From assembly GCA_016204335.1 (NCBI GenBank), contig JACQKU010000009.1, forward strand, positions 1 through 40,929: a stretch of 40,929 bases of DNA, in the 5' to 3' direction. How positions within the stretch are numbered: the first letter of the stretch is position 1; each line of letters starts with the position of its first letter. This document shows positions 27,701-34,892 of this stretch, piece after piece. The DNA comes from Candidatus Liptonbacteria bacterium. Lineage in GTDB: Bacteria > Patescibacteriota > Minisyncoccia > UBA6257 > 2-01-FULL-56-20. A program made the position numbers and the translations under genes. A model generated the notes under the pieces. It worked only from the letters and a program-made list of their open reading frames with translations, searched no databases and was not told where the DNA came from.

Positions 27701-29476
27701 TTATTGTGTTTCTTTATTATAGCACTCCTCGCAGTAGATTATTTCCGGTCGTTCCGGTGCATACGAGGTCTCGAACTCATTCAGGCAGTGTTTTTGTCCA
27801 TGCAAATGCGAAATGGTGTTAATGTATGCACTGTTATCGGAGGAAGGTCCGCCGCATTGGCACTTACGGTGCCAAAGTTTCAACGGATTCCTTTGTTTCA
27901 GCCGCTCGTAGTGTCTGCAATTCGGACACAACCGCGGCAAGGGAAGGCTCATCCGCCGGTAGAACTGGAGCTCGTCTTGGATAATCTTGAACGCTTGCGT
28001 ACATTGGTCATTGCACTCCTGGTTGTGGGCGCATTGGATGATTTGATTAAGGATATCGCCTGTTACATCTTTGATATGGTCAGGGAGGTTATCAGGCAAT
28101 TTAGTTATTTGGTAATTGCGGGGTTCAAGGTCTTTCCATTTGTATCCTTGTTTCTCTGCTTCTTCTTTTGTCAAAGGATAATATTCCTGAGCTACGGTTT
28201 CGTTGTAAGCGAACGGAGACAGTTCCGGCGGAAAAAACTCGCCGCACTTATAGGTTCTGCCGAGCGAATCTGCATACGGCACAGAATTCATATGCTCTTT
28301 AATTCGCGGAAGGAGCTCCTCATATTGTTCTTTGGAGTACTGTTTATTCAAAATGCAGTATTGCTTGTTGCGTAATCCAATACAGCCGAACAAATGAGAA
28401 GAAGAATGGCAGTCAAACACGTAAGACGCATCTGTTCCGTTTCGGAATACAATTGCGGAAAAAACTCTGGAAACGCCGAATCCGGTATCAATCACTTCGT
28501 ACATAAGCTCGCCCACCCCAATTCCATAACCGCAATACGAATCTTTTACGTTGTAACCGCCGTTAACAAGATATTTGCAGTTTTCAACGTTGTCGGTAAT
28601 ATCAAATGACCATTTGCAGTTTTTGCAGTCCCAGAGAATATCGCCGGTTGAATTTGGAGAATTAATGACGTGCGCGTAACGGTAAGGATATTTTTTGAAA
28701 AACTCTTTGCATTCCGCTTTGATTTTTTCAAGCGCATTGAAACTGCCCAGTTCGAATTCGCTCATTTTTTTGAAATAATCTTCTTTTGAATGGGGTTTAT
28801 TGAAAATGTAATACGATTTATTCCGCAAGTTGATACAACCGAAACAATTTGTGCAACCTCGACAATCAAGCAAGAAAGAAGAATCGGTACAGTTGGACGA
28901 GTATTTGCTGAAAAGAACTCTGTAGCATTCTTCACAGCCGATGTTTTCGTAAACCAACTCGCTTTTATCGCCGAACAAAATATCAAGCGAATCCTTGCAT
29001 TTGACGGCTCCTTTTGCGTACAAAACATTTTCATTCCAAGCCGAGCCGAAAATAAGATAACAGTTTTTAAGATATTCTGTATGGTTGCAGAAATCGCTCT
29101 GCACGGCATTTTTGTTGAAGAGCGATTCGAGCGGCACCCGTTCAAGCAGTTCGCGGAACTGGACGAAAAACGGTTTTGAAAAATCATAGTCCATCCCATA
29201 GCTAAGTGGGTCCCAGTTATCCGACCACCAGCGTCCGCGCTCGTAAACGGTAAAAGGTTTGTCCGGAGAAAAAATCGAAATTATGTCTTTGCCCGAAGAA
29301 TCGTCTTCCCGTTTGTAGAGCGACCGTTCGTTCCGCCACGCCATCAGCCGCCGCAACTGGCACTCCGGACACCATGTCGGCGCCGGTACTTTCATTTTTT
29401 CATAAAACGAGAAGTCCTCCGGTTCGATAAAAAATTCCTGTTTACAATTCTGACAAGTTTTAGTTTCCGATGTCAT
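27701..29476 (-). CDS. large Cys-rich protein with terminal zinc ribbons
   Basis: The product has 591 residues. The N-terminus has CQNCKQEF...CPECQ and the C-terminus CPNCRHY...CQCGG and a final CEECYN, giving several likely zinc ribbons. The middle (about 110-400) is a chain of short repeats with regularly spaced Asn, Cys and aromatic residues (NCYLIFGSAWNENVLY, GCTNCFGCINLRNKSYYI), suggesting a right-handed beta-helix. Two stretches (INLRNKSYYIFNK and IGLRNKQYCILNK) are clear internal repeats. I have seen this architecture as a hypothetical family in CPR-like genomes; function is unknown. It is co-directional with murG, 4 nt away. Confidence 0.8.
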   Translation of the reverse strand: MTSETKTCQNCKQEFFIEPEDFSFYEKMKVPAPTWCPECQLRRLMAWRNERSLYKREDDSSGKDIISIFSPDKPFTVYERGRWWSDNWDPLSYGMDYDFSKPFFVQFRELLERVPLESLFNKNAVQSDFCNHTEYLKNCYLIFGSAWNENVLYAKGAVKCKDSLDILFGDKSELVYENIGCEECYRVLFSKYSSNCTDSSFLLDCRGCTNCFGCINLRNKSYYIFNKPHSKEDYFKKMSEFELGSFNALEKIKAECKEFFKKYPYRYAHVINSPNSTGDILWDCKNCKWSFDITDNVENCKYLVNGGYNVKDSYCGYGIGVGELMYEVIDTGFGVSRVFSAIVFRNGTDASYVFDCHSSSHLFGCIGLRNKQYCILNKQYSKEQYEELLPRIKEHMNSVPYADSLGRTYKCGEFFPPELSPFAYNETVAQEYYPLTKEEAEKQGYKWKDLEPRNYQITKLPDNLPDHIKDVTGDILNQIIQCAHNQECNDQCTQAFKIIQDELQFYRRMSLPLPRLCPNCRHYERLKQRNPLKLWHRKCQCGGPSSDNSAYINTISHLHGQKHCLNEFETSYAPERPEIIYCEECYNKETQ

Positions 29477-29491
29477 AGTATAGTTTATTTT

Positions 29492-29557
29492 TCATACTTT
29501 CTTATTCGCGCGCCTGCCCGCCGTAGCGTTCGCGAAGGAGGGAATAAGAAAGTATGA
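29492..29557. terminator. 16-bp inverted repeat with repeat-filled loop
   Basis: TCATACTTTCTTATTC (29492-29507) and its exact complement (29542-29557) enclose a 34-nt loop made of a CGTAGCGTTCGCGAAGG-type dispersed repeat. It lies between the ftsW end and the start of the Cys-rich gene. It is probably a terminator stem into which a repeat has inserted. Confidence 0.55.
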
Positions 29558-29580
29558 TTATGGCTTTCTCCATTTATATT

Positions 29581-30690
29581 TCACGTATACTTCGAAATAT
29601 TAACCGCCATCCCGCTTAGCGTGAGAAAAACCGCGAGCGCGGTGCCGCCGTAACTTATGAAAGGAAGCGGCACTCCGGTCAGGGGCATAAAGCCGGAAAG
29701 CGCCCCCATATTCATCAGTGACTGAAGCGCGATTAAACTCGCGAAACCGACCAGAATAAGCTGGCCGAATTTATCGCGCAAGCCCTTGGCAATCCAAAAA
29801 AGCCGGAATACCAAAACACCGAAGATGGTTATCAAAGCGCCTGCGCCGACAAATCCGAGTTCTTCCGCCGCGACCGCGAAAATCGAATCGCCGATGGGCG
29901 CGGGAAGATAACTGATTTTGCTCGTTGAACGGCCGTAGCCGATTCCCCACAGTCCGCCCGACCCTATGGCGTTGAGCGACTGGTTGATTTGATAACCGGC
30001 GTTGCTTATATCGGCGCTCGGGTTGAAAAAGGTGGTAATTCGCTTAAGCCGATATGGTGTCACCAAAATAATAAGTCCCAGCGCAGCGATTATGAAAAGA
30101 CCCGCCCCAAAAATATGTTTTATTTGCGCTCCGCTTGAAAAATACATTATTCCGCCGGCGCCGAGAAGTATTACCACGGTGCTTGTCGCCGGCTGTAAGA
30201 GCAGCAGTGCGCCGATGAATCCGGAAACCGCGAGAAAAGGAAGAAATCCCGTGAAAAAATCCTCGCTGCGGTTCATTTTAGGATTGCTCAGCCATGCCGA
30301 AAGATAAAGAATGAATGACAACTTTACTATTTCGGCCGGCTGAAAAACAACCGGTCCGAATTTCAGCCAGCGGCTCGCGCCCCCGGCGGTAATCCCAAAC
30401 GGCGTGAATACGAGAGCCAAAAGCCCCAAACCAAAAAGAAGAAAAAGAAAAGCTATTTTCCGGTAGTGCTGGTAATGAACGGTGAACGCCGCAAAAAATC
30501 CGATTAATCCCATGAAAAGCCCGTATAAAATCTGGTGTTTGAGATAATAGTAGCTGTCGTTGAATTTTATTCTGCTGATTTCCGAGGAAGCGCTTGCGAG
30601 AATTACAAGTCCGGCGACGGTCAGGAGAAAAATAAGCCCCATAAGAAAATAATCCGGCCGATGCCCCTTTTTCGATAATTTGGTCGCCAT
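29581..30690 (-). CDS. ftsW: SEDS peptidoglycan glycosyltransferase (FtsW)
   Basis: The product has 369 residues and ten hydrophobic segments. SEDS features include GGASRWLKFGPVVFQPAEIVKL, a conserved Arg/Lys loop SNAGYQINQSLNAIGSGGLWGIGYG, and the C-terminal LPLTGVPLPFISYGGTA (here MPLTGVPLPFISYGG). It polymerises lipid II with a class B PBP, at the septum if FtsW or along the wall if RodA. FtsW is favoured by the PAE segment and neighbourhood, not proven. It starts 2 nt after the amidohydrolase stop. Confidence 0.92.
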   Translation of the reverse strand: MATKLSKKGHRPDYFLMGLIFLLTVAGLVILASASSEISRIKFNDSYYYLKHQILYGLFMGLIGFFAAFTVHYQHYRKIAFLFLLFGLGLLALVFTPFGITAGGASRWLKFGPVVFQPAEIVKLSFILYLSAWLSNPKMNRSEDFFTGFLPFLAVSGFIGALLLLQPATSTVVILLGAGGIMYFSSGAQIKHIFGAGLFIIAALGLIILVTPYRLKRITTFFNPSADISNAGYQINQSLNAIGSGGLWGIGYGRSTSKISYLPAPIGDSIFAVAAEELGFVGAGALITIFGVLVFRLFWIAKGLRDKFGQLILVGFASLIALQSLMNMGALSGFMPLTGVPLPFISYGGTALAVFLTLSGMAVNISKYT

Positions 30691-30692
30691 TG

Positions 30693-32291
30693 TTATTGCC
30701 GGCCGTTTCTCAATATTTTTCCGAAAAACATATTCTTGGACCCGCCGTCTTTCAGAGCGATTCTGCCGTTTACAACGACGAATTTTATATCTATATTTTT
30801 TCCATAAGAGTCCGCACGCCTGTCTGCGGGCGGGGCGGGGCGGGCGCCGGAAACGCCTGTCCGTCCGTAGCCCTGCGAAGGCGAGGAGAATCCGACAAGG
30901 TCGGCGAAATTTCCCTCCTTGATTTCGCCGCGGTTTTTCAAACCGAATTTTTTCGCCGGTTCAAGCGTAATTTTCCGTATTGCCTCTTCAAGCGGCATCA
31001 GGTTTGACTGTTCCACAAGGGAAAGAAATTTTGTGAATGTCGATGTCGCGTGTTCCGGTATAATAACCTTTTCTTTCGCGCCGTCGGAAAAACTTGCCGC
31101 GTTCGAGGCAATAAGCGAACGAGGATGGCGCAAAGCTTTTTCCAGCATGTCCTGATTGATATTTTTATAAAAAATAACCGCGCGGAGTTTCGTGCTAAGC
31201 ATTAATTTTGAAAGCGTCTCTTTCGCATCGCTTGTTCCGTACAATTCTTTTATCTTTTTTAAAGAGAGACCGACCAAAGCTTCATTTTTCGGGGCTTGAG
31301 CGACAACAAAGTCCTCTTCGCGCAGTTCCGGAAACTCTTTTATGATTTTCGAACGCCGCCATTCGTCTTCAAGCGCCGCGTTCATCGTCTCTAAATTGCC
31401 GTTCTGCGCCCAGACCGGCAAAAATGTGTACAGCGGCGCCGCGGTTGCGCCGTACGGATACAAATCAAAATGAAAGTCGGCATCGGGAGGCAGCATGTCG
31501 AATTTCTCAAGCGCTTTTTCATATTCCTTTTCTTCTCCGAAGTGCGGAGCGAAGTGGCTTATCAGCGTTTTTACTCCGGCTTCTTTCAAAATTTTCAGCG
31601 TTTCATCGACTGATTCGTTCAATTCCAGTCCGTCTTTTCGGAGATGCGTGGCATAAACGCCCCCGTAATTTTTCACGATTTCAGCCAAAAATTTTATTTC
31701 ATGATAGGGCGTTGCGCGGCCGTGCGTGTAACCGAGACCAGTTGAAAAACCGAGACCTCCCTCGATTAGCGCGCGTTTTACCGTTTCGCCTAATACGCCG
31801 AGTTCGTTTTTCGTAAGATTTCTGAATGTCTCCCCTATCAGCGCGCGGCGAATAGTCGAATGGCCCACCAGTGTCGCGAAATTGACCCCGAGCGGACGTT
31901 TTTCAAGAACATCAAGCAGTTCTTTCATTGTGTTCCAGTTGACATTCGCATGGTCAATATCGGCCCACTTGCGGATTGATTCCAAGGTGCCGTACAAAAG
32001 CGGCGCGAGTGACGAACCGCAATGGCCGCCGATAATCGTGGTCACTCCCTGCTTCAAAAAATCTTCCTGCCCGGGGTCGTCAAAAAGCGTCAAATAATGG
32101 TCCGAATCGGTGTTGACGTCGATAAACCCCGGGCTCACATACGCGCCCTGGCCCTCGATGACTTCGTCCGCGCCTCGGGTAGGAAAATTTCCGAATGCGG
32201 AAATTTTATCGCCGCTGATAAAGATATCTATTCTCTCCGGCAGTTTCTGCGCCGAACCGAGAACCTGTACGTTTTTGATGAGAAGGGTCAT
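30693..32291 (-). CDS. amidohydrolase-superfamily protein (D-aminoacylase-like)
   Basis: The product has 532 residues. The overall pattern follows N-acyl-D-amino-acid deacylases: VSPGFIDV near residue 53-59, GGHCGSSLAP (Cys91), the VGHSTIRR segment, ATHLRKDG, SHFAPH, and a C-terminal VNGRIALKDGG. Key metal ligands look altered: the HxH after GFIDV reads N-T-D (60-62), and the expected catalytic Asp in a GSD-type segment reads ASNAASFSD. A 30-residue repeat-derived peptide (GYGRTGVSGARPAPPADRRA) interrupts the C-terminal beta domain. Activity is doubtful. It is the first gene of an operon with ftsW. Confidence 0.8.
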   Translation of the reverse strand: MTLLIKNVQVLGSAQKLPERIDIFISGDKISAFGNFPTRGADEVIEGQGAYVSPGFIDVNTDSDHYLTLFDDPGQEDFLKQGVTTIIGGHCGSSLAPLLYGTLESIRKWADIDHANVNWNTMKELLDVLEKRPLGVNFATLVGHSTIRRALIGETFRNLTKNELGVLGETVKRALIEGGLGFSTGLGYTHGRATPYHEIKFLAEIVKNYGGVYATHLRKDGLELNESVDETLKILKEAGVKTLISHFAPHFGEEKEYEKALEKFDMLPPDADFHFDLYPYGATAAPLYTFLPVWAQNGNLETMNAALEDEWRRSKIIKEFPELREEDFVVAQAPKNEALVGLSLKKIKELYGTSDAKETLSKLMLSTKLRAVIFYKNINQDMLEKALRHPRSLIASNAASFSDGAKEKVIIPEHATSTFTKFLSLVEQSNLMPLEEAIRKITLEPAKKFGLKNRGEIKEGNFADLVGFSSPSQGYGRTGVSGARPAPPADRRADSYGKNIDIKFVVVNGRIALKDGGSKNMFFGKILRNGRQ

Positions 32292-32298
32292 GACTTAT

Positions 32299-32304
32299 AT
32301 TATA
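32299..32304 (-). promoter_or_regulatory. -10 box of the amidohydrolase gene
   Basis: TATAAT on the minus strand ends 7 nt before the ATG at 32291, predicting a leaderless mRNA. It faces away from the + strand promoter at 32328-32355. Confidence 0.65.
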
Positions 32305-32327
32305 AACTTATTGCCTGTGGATAACTA

Positions 32328-32355
32328 TTGACTATACTCGATTGTTTGCTATTAT
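32328..32355 (+). promoter_or_regulatory. sigma70-like promoter of a candidate small RNA
   Basis: TTGACT (32328-32333), 16-bp spacer, TATTAT (32350-32355). The expected start is near 32362. No ORF follows on this strand, but a hairpin with a T-rich tail does. Confidence 0.6.
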
Positions 32356-32361
32356 AGTTGC

Positions 32362-32419
32362 ATCACGACGAAAAGGGTTCTCTAAGGGTTTCCGTCCCGA
32401 CGAGAGCCCTTTTCATTTT
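32362..32419 (+). ncRNA. candidate ~57-nt small RNA
   Basis: From the predicted start the transcript would contain one stem, GAAAAGGGTTCTC (32370-32382) with GAGAGCCCTTTTC (32402-32414), 12 of 13 pairs. The 19-nt loop has its own GGG/CCC, and the stem is followed by ATTTTC. This matches a minimal promoter-hairpin-terminator RNA. It is antisense to the last codons of the NYN gene. The alternative is simply that the hairpin ends the NYN transcript. Confidence 0.45.
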
Positions 32420-32915
32420 CTGCGTAGCGCAATTTTTCTTTTAGCGAATTCATAAAGTTGAAAATGTTATTATCAGGCGGACAAAGTTTCTTTAAAAGTC
32501 CCGAGTAGCGATATTGATTCGGTATGATAACTTTACGCAATTTATTCTGCTTCGAAAGATATTCCACGAGGCAGTAAAAATCTCCGTCGCCGGTTACGAT
32601 AACCGCTCGATCAAAGTTCGGATACTGAATCATTGTGTGAAGTACCAACTCGGCATCCACGTTTCCTTTTACTCTGCCGCTTGGAAGTTCCAACGTCGGC
32701 TTAAATACGCAGTTATATCCAAAATCCTGTAAACGGGAATACAACGCTTCATTCCCCGCAACGTATCCGATAAATAAAAATGCTTTTGTAATGCCGTACT
32801 TGTCGGCAAGATATTTTCTGAAACGGCCGAAATCCAGCTTCCATCCCAAATCACGAACGGCAAGATTTAAATTCTGGCTGTCTATAAAAGCGTAATTATT
32901 TTCTTTGAGAATCAT
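32382..32915 (-). CDS. NYN-domain (LabA/DUF88-like) putative ribonuclease
   Basis: The product has 177 residues. The PIN-like NYN fold is indicated by YAFIDSQNLNLAVRD (first Asp and Asn), GNVDAELVLHTM (middle Asp) and VIVTGDGDFYCLVEYL (Asp pair), all acidic metal ligands in place. Such proteins are Mg-dependent RNases or RNA-binding proteins. The C-terminal tail is basic (RRDGNP). TAAAAT ends 6 nt before the ATG on the minus strand, giving the common leaderless layout. No partner gene is obvious; the stop lies in the hairpin of the candidate small RNA. Confidence 0.88.
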   Translation of the reverse strand: MILKENNYAFIDSQNLNLAVRDLGWKLDFGRFRKYLADKYGITKAFLFIGYVAGNEALYSRLQDFGYNCVFKPTLELPSGRVKGNVDAELVLHTMIQYPNFDRAVIVTGDGDFYCLVEYLSKQNKLRKVIIPNQYRYSGLLKKLCPPDNNIFNFMNSLKEKLRYAENEKGSRRDGNP

Positions 32916-32993
32916 GGAATTATTTTAACATAACTCCTTTTATTAGCTTGCATTCGATGAGAACAGTGGCAAATCTTCTGTCTTAACAGAAAT

Positions 32994-33027
32994 AATATTC
33001 CGACATTCTCAAGAATGTCGGAATATT
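32994..33027. terminator. 34-bp perfect palindrome with CA centre
   Basis: Arms AATATTCCGACATTCT (32994-33009) and its complement (33012-33027) surround CA. It lies in the intergenic stretch 32916-33268. As RNA it forms a long hairpin ending in T or A runs on both strands, so a bidirectional terminator is likely. Confidence 0.6.
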
Positions 33028-33057
33028 TAAGTTGAATTGAATGGCAGAATAAAAAGC

Positions 33058-33137
33058 CCCTTATCTGAAGTTATTTCTTTTGAAACAAATTCGGATAAGG
33101 GTGGGAGGGGTTGCCGTTGTTGCTGGCAACCCCTCCC
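33058..33137. terminator. two adjacent hairpins after the gene at 33269
   Basis: Hairpin 1 pairs CCCTTATCTGAA (33058-33069) with TTCGGATAAGGG (33090-33101). Hairpin 2 is a perfect 13-bp stem, GGGAGGGGTTGCC (33103-33115) with GGCAACCCCTCCC (33125-33137). They lie 3' of the minus-strand gene at 33269-33586 and probably end or stabilise its mRNA. The 130 bp from 33138 to 33268 hold only GC-rich sequence and a shadow ORF. Confidence 0.6.
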
Positions 33138-33268
33138 GATTACTCTTGCGTTTTTTCACGCCGGTCGCACGCCTGCGCCGGCAACTCCGTGGGCTACGGA
33201 GATTTTCACCCAACGCCATATCATCGCATTGCTTGAACATCTCCTTTTTTGCAGAGCGCGAGGTACGC

Positions 33269-33586
33269 TTAGCGCCCTGCCGGTCGCTCCATGATGAGCT
33301 TTGGCTCATTGTCTCCACGATGCCATACCTGGAATTTCCCGTCCGCTGCCGTCCGGAAACTGTAACGGTTTAGGTATTCTGCCGCGATCGCGTACCCAGC
33401 AATAACTACCGTCCCCTCGTCGATCAGCACGATCTCCTTGGTCCCGCAGAGACCGGTATCGTGCTTCGCCTCGGCGACGGAGAGTTGCCGATTGAAATTA
33501 CGTGCAACCACTACGCACGTGAGACCAAAGATAACTGCGCCGACGATAAAACCAACCAAGAATCCTTTCGCGAACTTATGCATCAT
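33269..33586 (-). CDS. membrane-anchored hypothetical protein
   Basis: The product has 105 residues. Start chosen at 33586 because GGAGGG lies 6 nt upstream; the frame extends to a TTG at 33667 through repeat sequence. Residues 7-29 form one membrane helix (GFLVGFIVGAVIFGLTCVVV), followed by a 75-residue polar domain with one Cys. Codons favour G/C in the third position. The gene has a near-consensus promoter, a long leader with a boxA-like motif, and a Shine-Dalgarno site, a set shared with the gene at 39934-40530. Function is unknown. Confidence 0.7.
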   Translation of the reverse strand: MMHKFAKGFLVGFIVGAVIFGLTCVVVARNFNRQLSVAEAKHDTGLCGTKEIVLIDEGTVVIAGYAIAAEYLNRYSFRTAADGKFQVWHRGDNEPKLIMERPAGR

Positions 33587-33670
33587 TGGTTGCCCTCCAT
33601 GTGTGGCGTTTACTCCATCGATACTCCATTCTGTTTCAGCGAAGCGTTCAAATTTCACTTGTGGCAAAAC

Positions 33671-33711
33671 CTGAGCGCTTCGCTGAAACTTGTCCCGAGC
33701 GAAGTCGAAGG
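33671..33711. repeat. dispersed repeat in a leader
   Basis: CTGAGCGCTTCGCTGAA and TTGTCCCGAGCGAAGTCGAA are repeat halves of the 34823-34864 family. They lie inside the leader of the gene at 33269-33586, between the boxA-like motif and the start codon. Confidence 0.6.
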
Positions 33712-33712
33712 A

Positions 33713-33732
33713 TATTCACTTGTCAAAGAACT
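33713..33732 (-). promoter_or_regulatory. boxA-like leader motif, copy 1
   Basis: AGTTCTTTGACAAGTGAATA on the minus strand resembles the boxA antitermination site of rRNA leaders (TTCTTTGA-A-ACT-GAATA type). An identical 20-mer lies at 40689-40708, also downstream of a strong promoter. Confidence 0.6.
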
Positions 33733-33748
33733 ATCACTTACGCTCTTG

Positions 33749-33777
33749 ATGCTAACATATAACTAATCGTCTGTCAA
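33749..33777 (-). promoter_or_regulatory. near-consensus sigma70 promoter
   Basis: TTGACA (33777-33772), 17-bp spacer, TAGCAT (33754-33749) on the minus strand. The start near 33742 gives a leader of about 155 nt before the ATG at 33586. Confidence 0.78.
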
Positions 33778-33850
33778 GCCCTTTTGCGAGCCACGGAAAA
33801 GCTCGATTTTACGGCATATTTCATATTCGTTTTTAAAATCCAAAACACTC

Positions 33851-33892
33851 TCAACTCCGGATACTTTCCTCAAGGAAAGTATCCGGAGTTGA
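33851..33892. terminator. 42-bp perfect palindrome with CA centre
   Basis: Arms TCAACTCCGGATACTTTCCT (33851-33870) and its exact complement (33873-33892) surround CA. It is in the 180-bp gap after the metallo-beta-lactamase gene and is followed by A-rich (+) or T-containing (-) sequence. Probably a terminator; the same arm-CA-arm design as 32994-33027. Confidence 0.6.
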
Positions 33893-33959
33893 GAAACTAG
33901 AGCAAAAAAATGAAAATGAAAAAGTATGGATAACAAAAACGAGGAGAATTCAGTACGCC

Positions 33960-34892
33960 TTATTTTTCCGTAAATACTTTCAATTTTCCGTTTTCGACAA
34001 TCGCCGCCACGGCGCCGTTCAAATCTGTTCGAAAGACCTTTGCCGATGTGGAAGACGCCAAGCGAGCAAGCGTTTCTTTTGTCGGATGGCCGTAGCGGTT
34101 ATTGGCGCCGACTTCGATAATCGCGATTTTCGGATTGACGGCTTTCAGAAATTCGTCGCTCGAAGAAAATCTCGAGCCGTGATGCCCGACTTTCAAAATA
34201 TCGGCCGAGACACTTTCTTGTCCGGCGCCAAGAAGATAGTGCTCGATATTCGAACCGATATCGGCGGTCAGCAACACTCTTAACCCCCTGCTCTTCAGCA
34301 ATTCGACTAATCCCGTATCGTTCAATTCGCCGCTTCGGATAAAATCCGAGCTCGGCGACAAAAAATCCACGCGGCTGTTTTCATATCGAATCGCATCGCC
34401 GCCCGCCAAGGTGATAAACGGAATGCCCCTGTCTTTGATTTTTTGAACGAGCGCGTCCCATTCTTTAACGCCGGGGTCGTTCGAGCGGCCGTTGAAAATG
34501 AGCGCGCCGATGCGGTATTTATCGGCGATGTATTGGAAACCGTTGAAATGGTCGAGTTGCGGGTGGGAAATAACCGCGATGTCGATGTATCTGTTATTCA
34601 TCGCCGGATTTTTTTCAAGTTCGCGAAGGACAGATTTGTCCGGCCCGGCATCGGTCAGAATTTTCACGCCTCCGGGCAAAACCGCAAGTTCCGAATCACC
34701 CTGACCGACATCGAGAAAATACATCCGCGGCTCATCGTGCGATTTTCCGAACGCCACCTGAAACCAAACGAACGCGTCAACCGCCAGCGCAAGAAGAAAC
34801 GAGATGACGGTTATGGTATCAACCCTTCGACTGCGCTCAGGGTTTGTGCTGAGCGAAGTCGAAGCATCAAACTTTTTTGTCTGTTGATTCAT
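33960..34892 (-). CDS. ComEC-type metallo-beta-lactamase-fold protein
   Basis: The product has 310 residues. After a membrane segment (about 26-46) comes FLDVGQGDSELAVLPGG, SHPQLDHFNGF (metal motif SHxxxDH), LLTADIG and KVGHHGSRFSSS, the series found in the ComEC nuclease-like domain. It is the separate C-terminal half of ComEC, with the channel part encoded by the preceding gene (26-bp overlap). The N-terminus contains TSLSTNPERSRRVD, encoded by a dispersed repeat (34823-34864). It probably acts outside the membrane on incoming DNA. Confidence 0.88.
   Translation of the reverse strand: MNQQTKKFDASTSLSTNPERSRRVDTITVISFLLALAVDAFVWFQVAFGKSHDEPRMYFLDVGQGDSELAVLPGGVKILTDAGPDKSVLRELEKNPAMNNRYIDIAVISHPQLDHFNGFQYIADKYRIGALIFNGRSNDPGVKEWDALVQKIKDRGIPFITLAGGDAIRYENSRVDFLSPSSDFIRSGELNDTGLVELLKSRGLRVLLTADIGSNIEHYLLGAGQESVSADILKVGHHGSRFSSSDEFLKAVNPKIAIIEVGANNRYGHPTKETLARLASSTSAKVFRTDLNGAVAAIVENGKLKVFTEK
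34823..34864. repeat. dispersed palindromic repeat at the gene start
   Basis: CCCTTCGACTGCGCTCAGGG and CTGAGCGAAGTCGAAG face each other around TTTGTG. This is the fullest copy of the family in the window. It is translated as STNPERSRR just inside the metallo-beta-lactamase gene. Confidence 0.8.

Noticed and set aside
33061-33318. 85-residue minus-strand ORF
   Set aside because: It runs through two terminator-like hairpins and overlaps the end of the better supported gene at 33269-33586.
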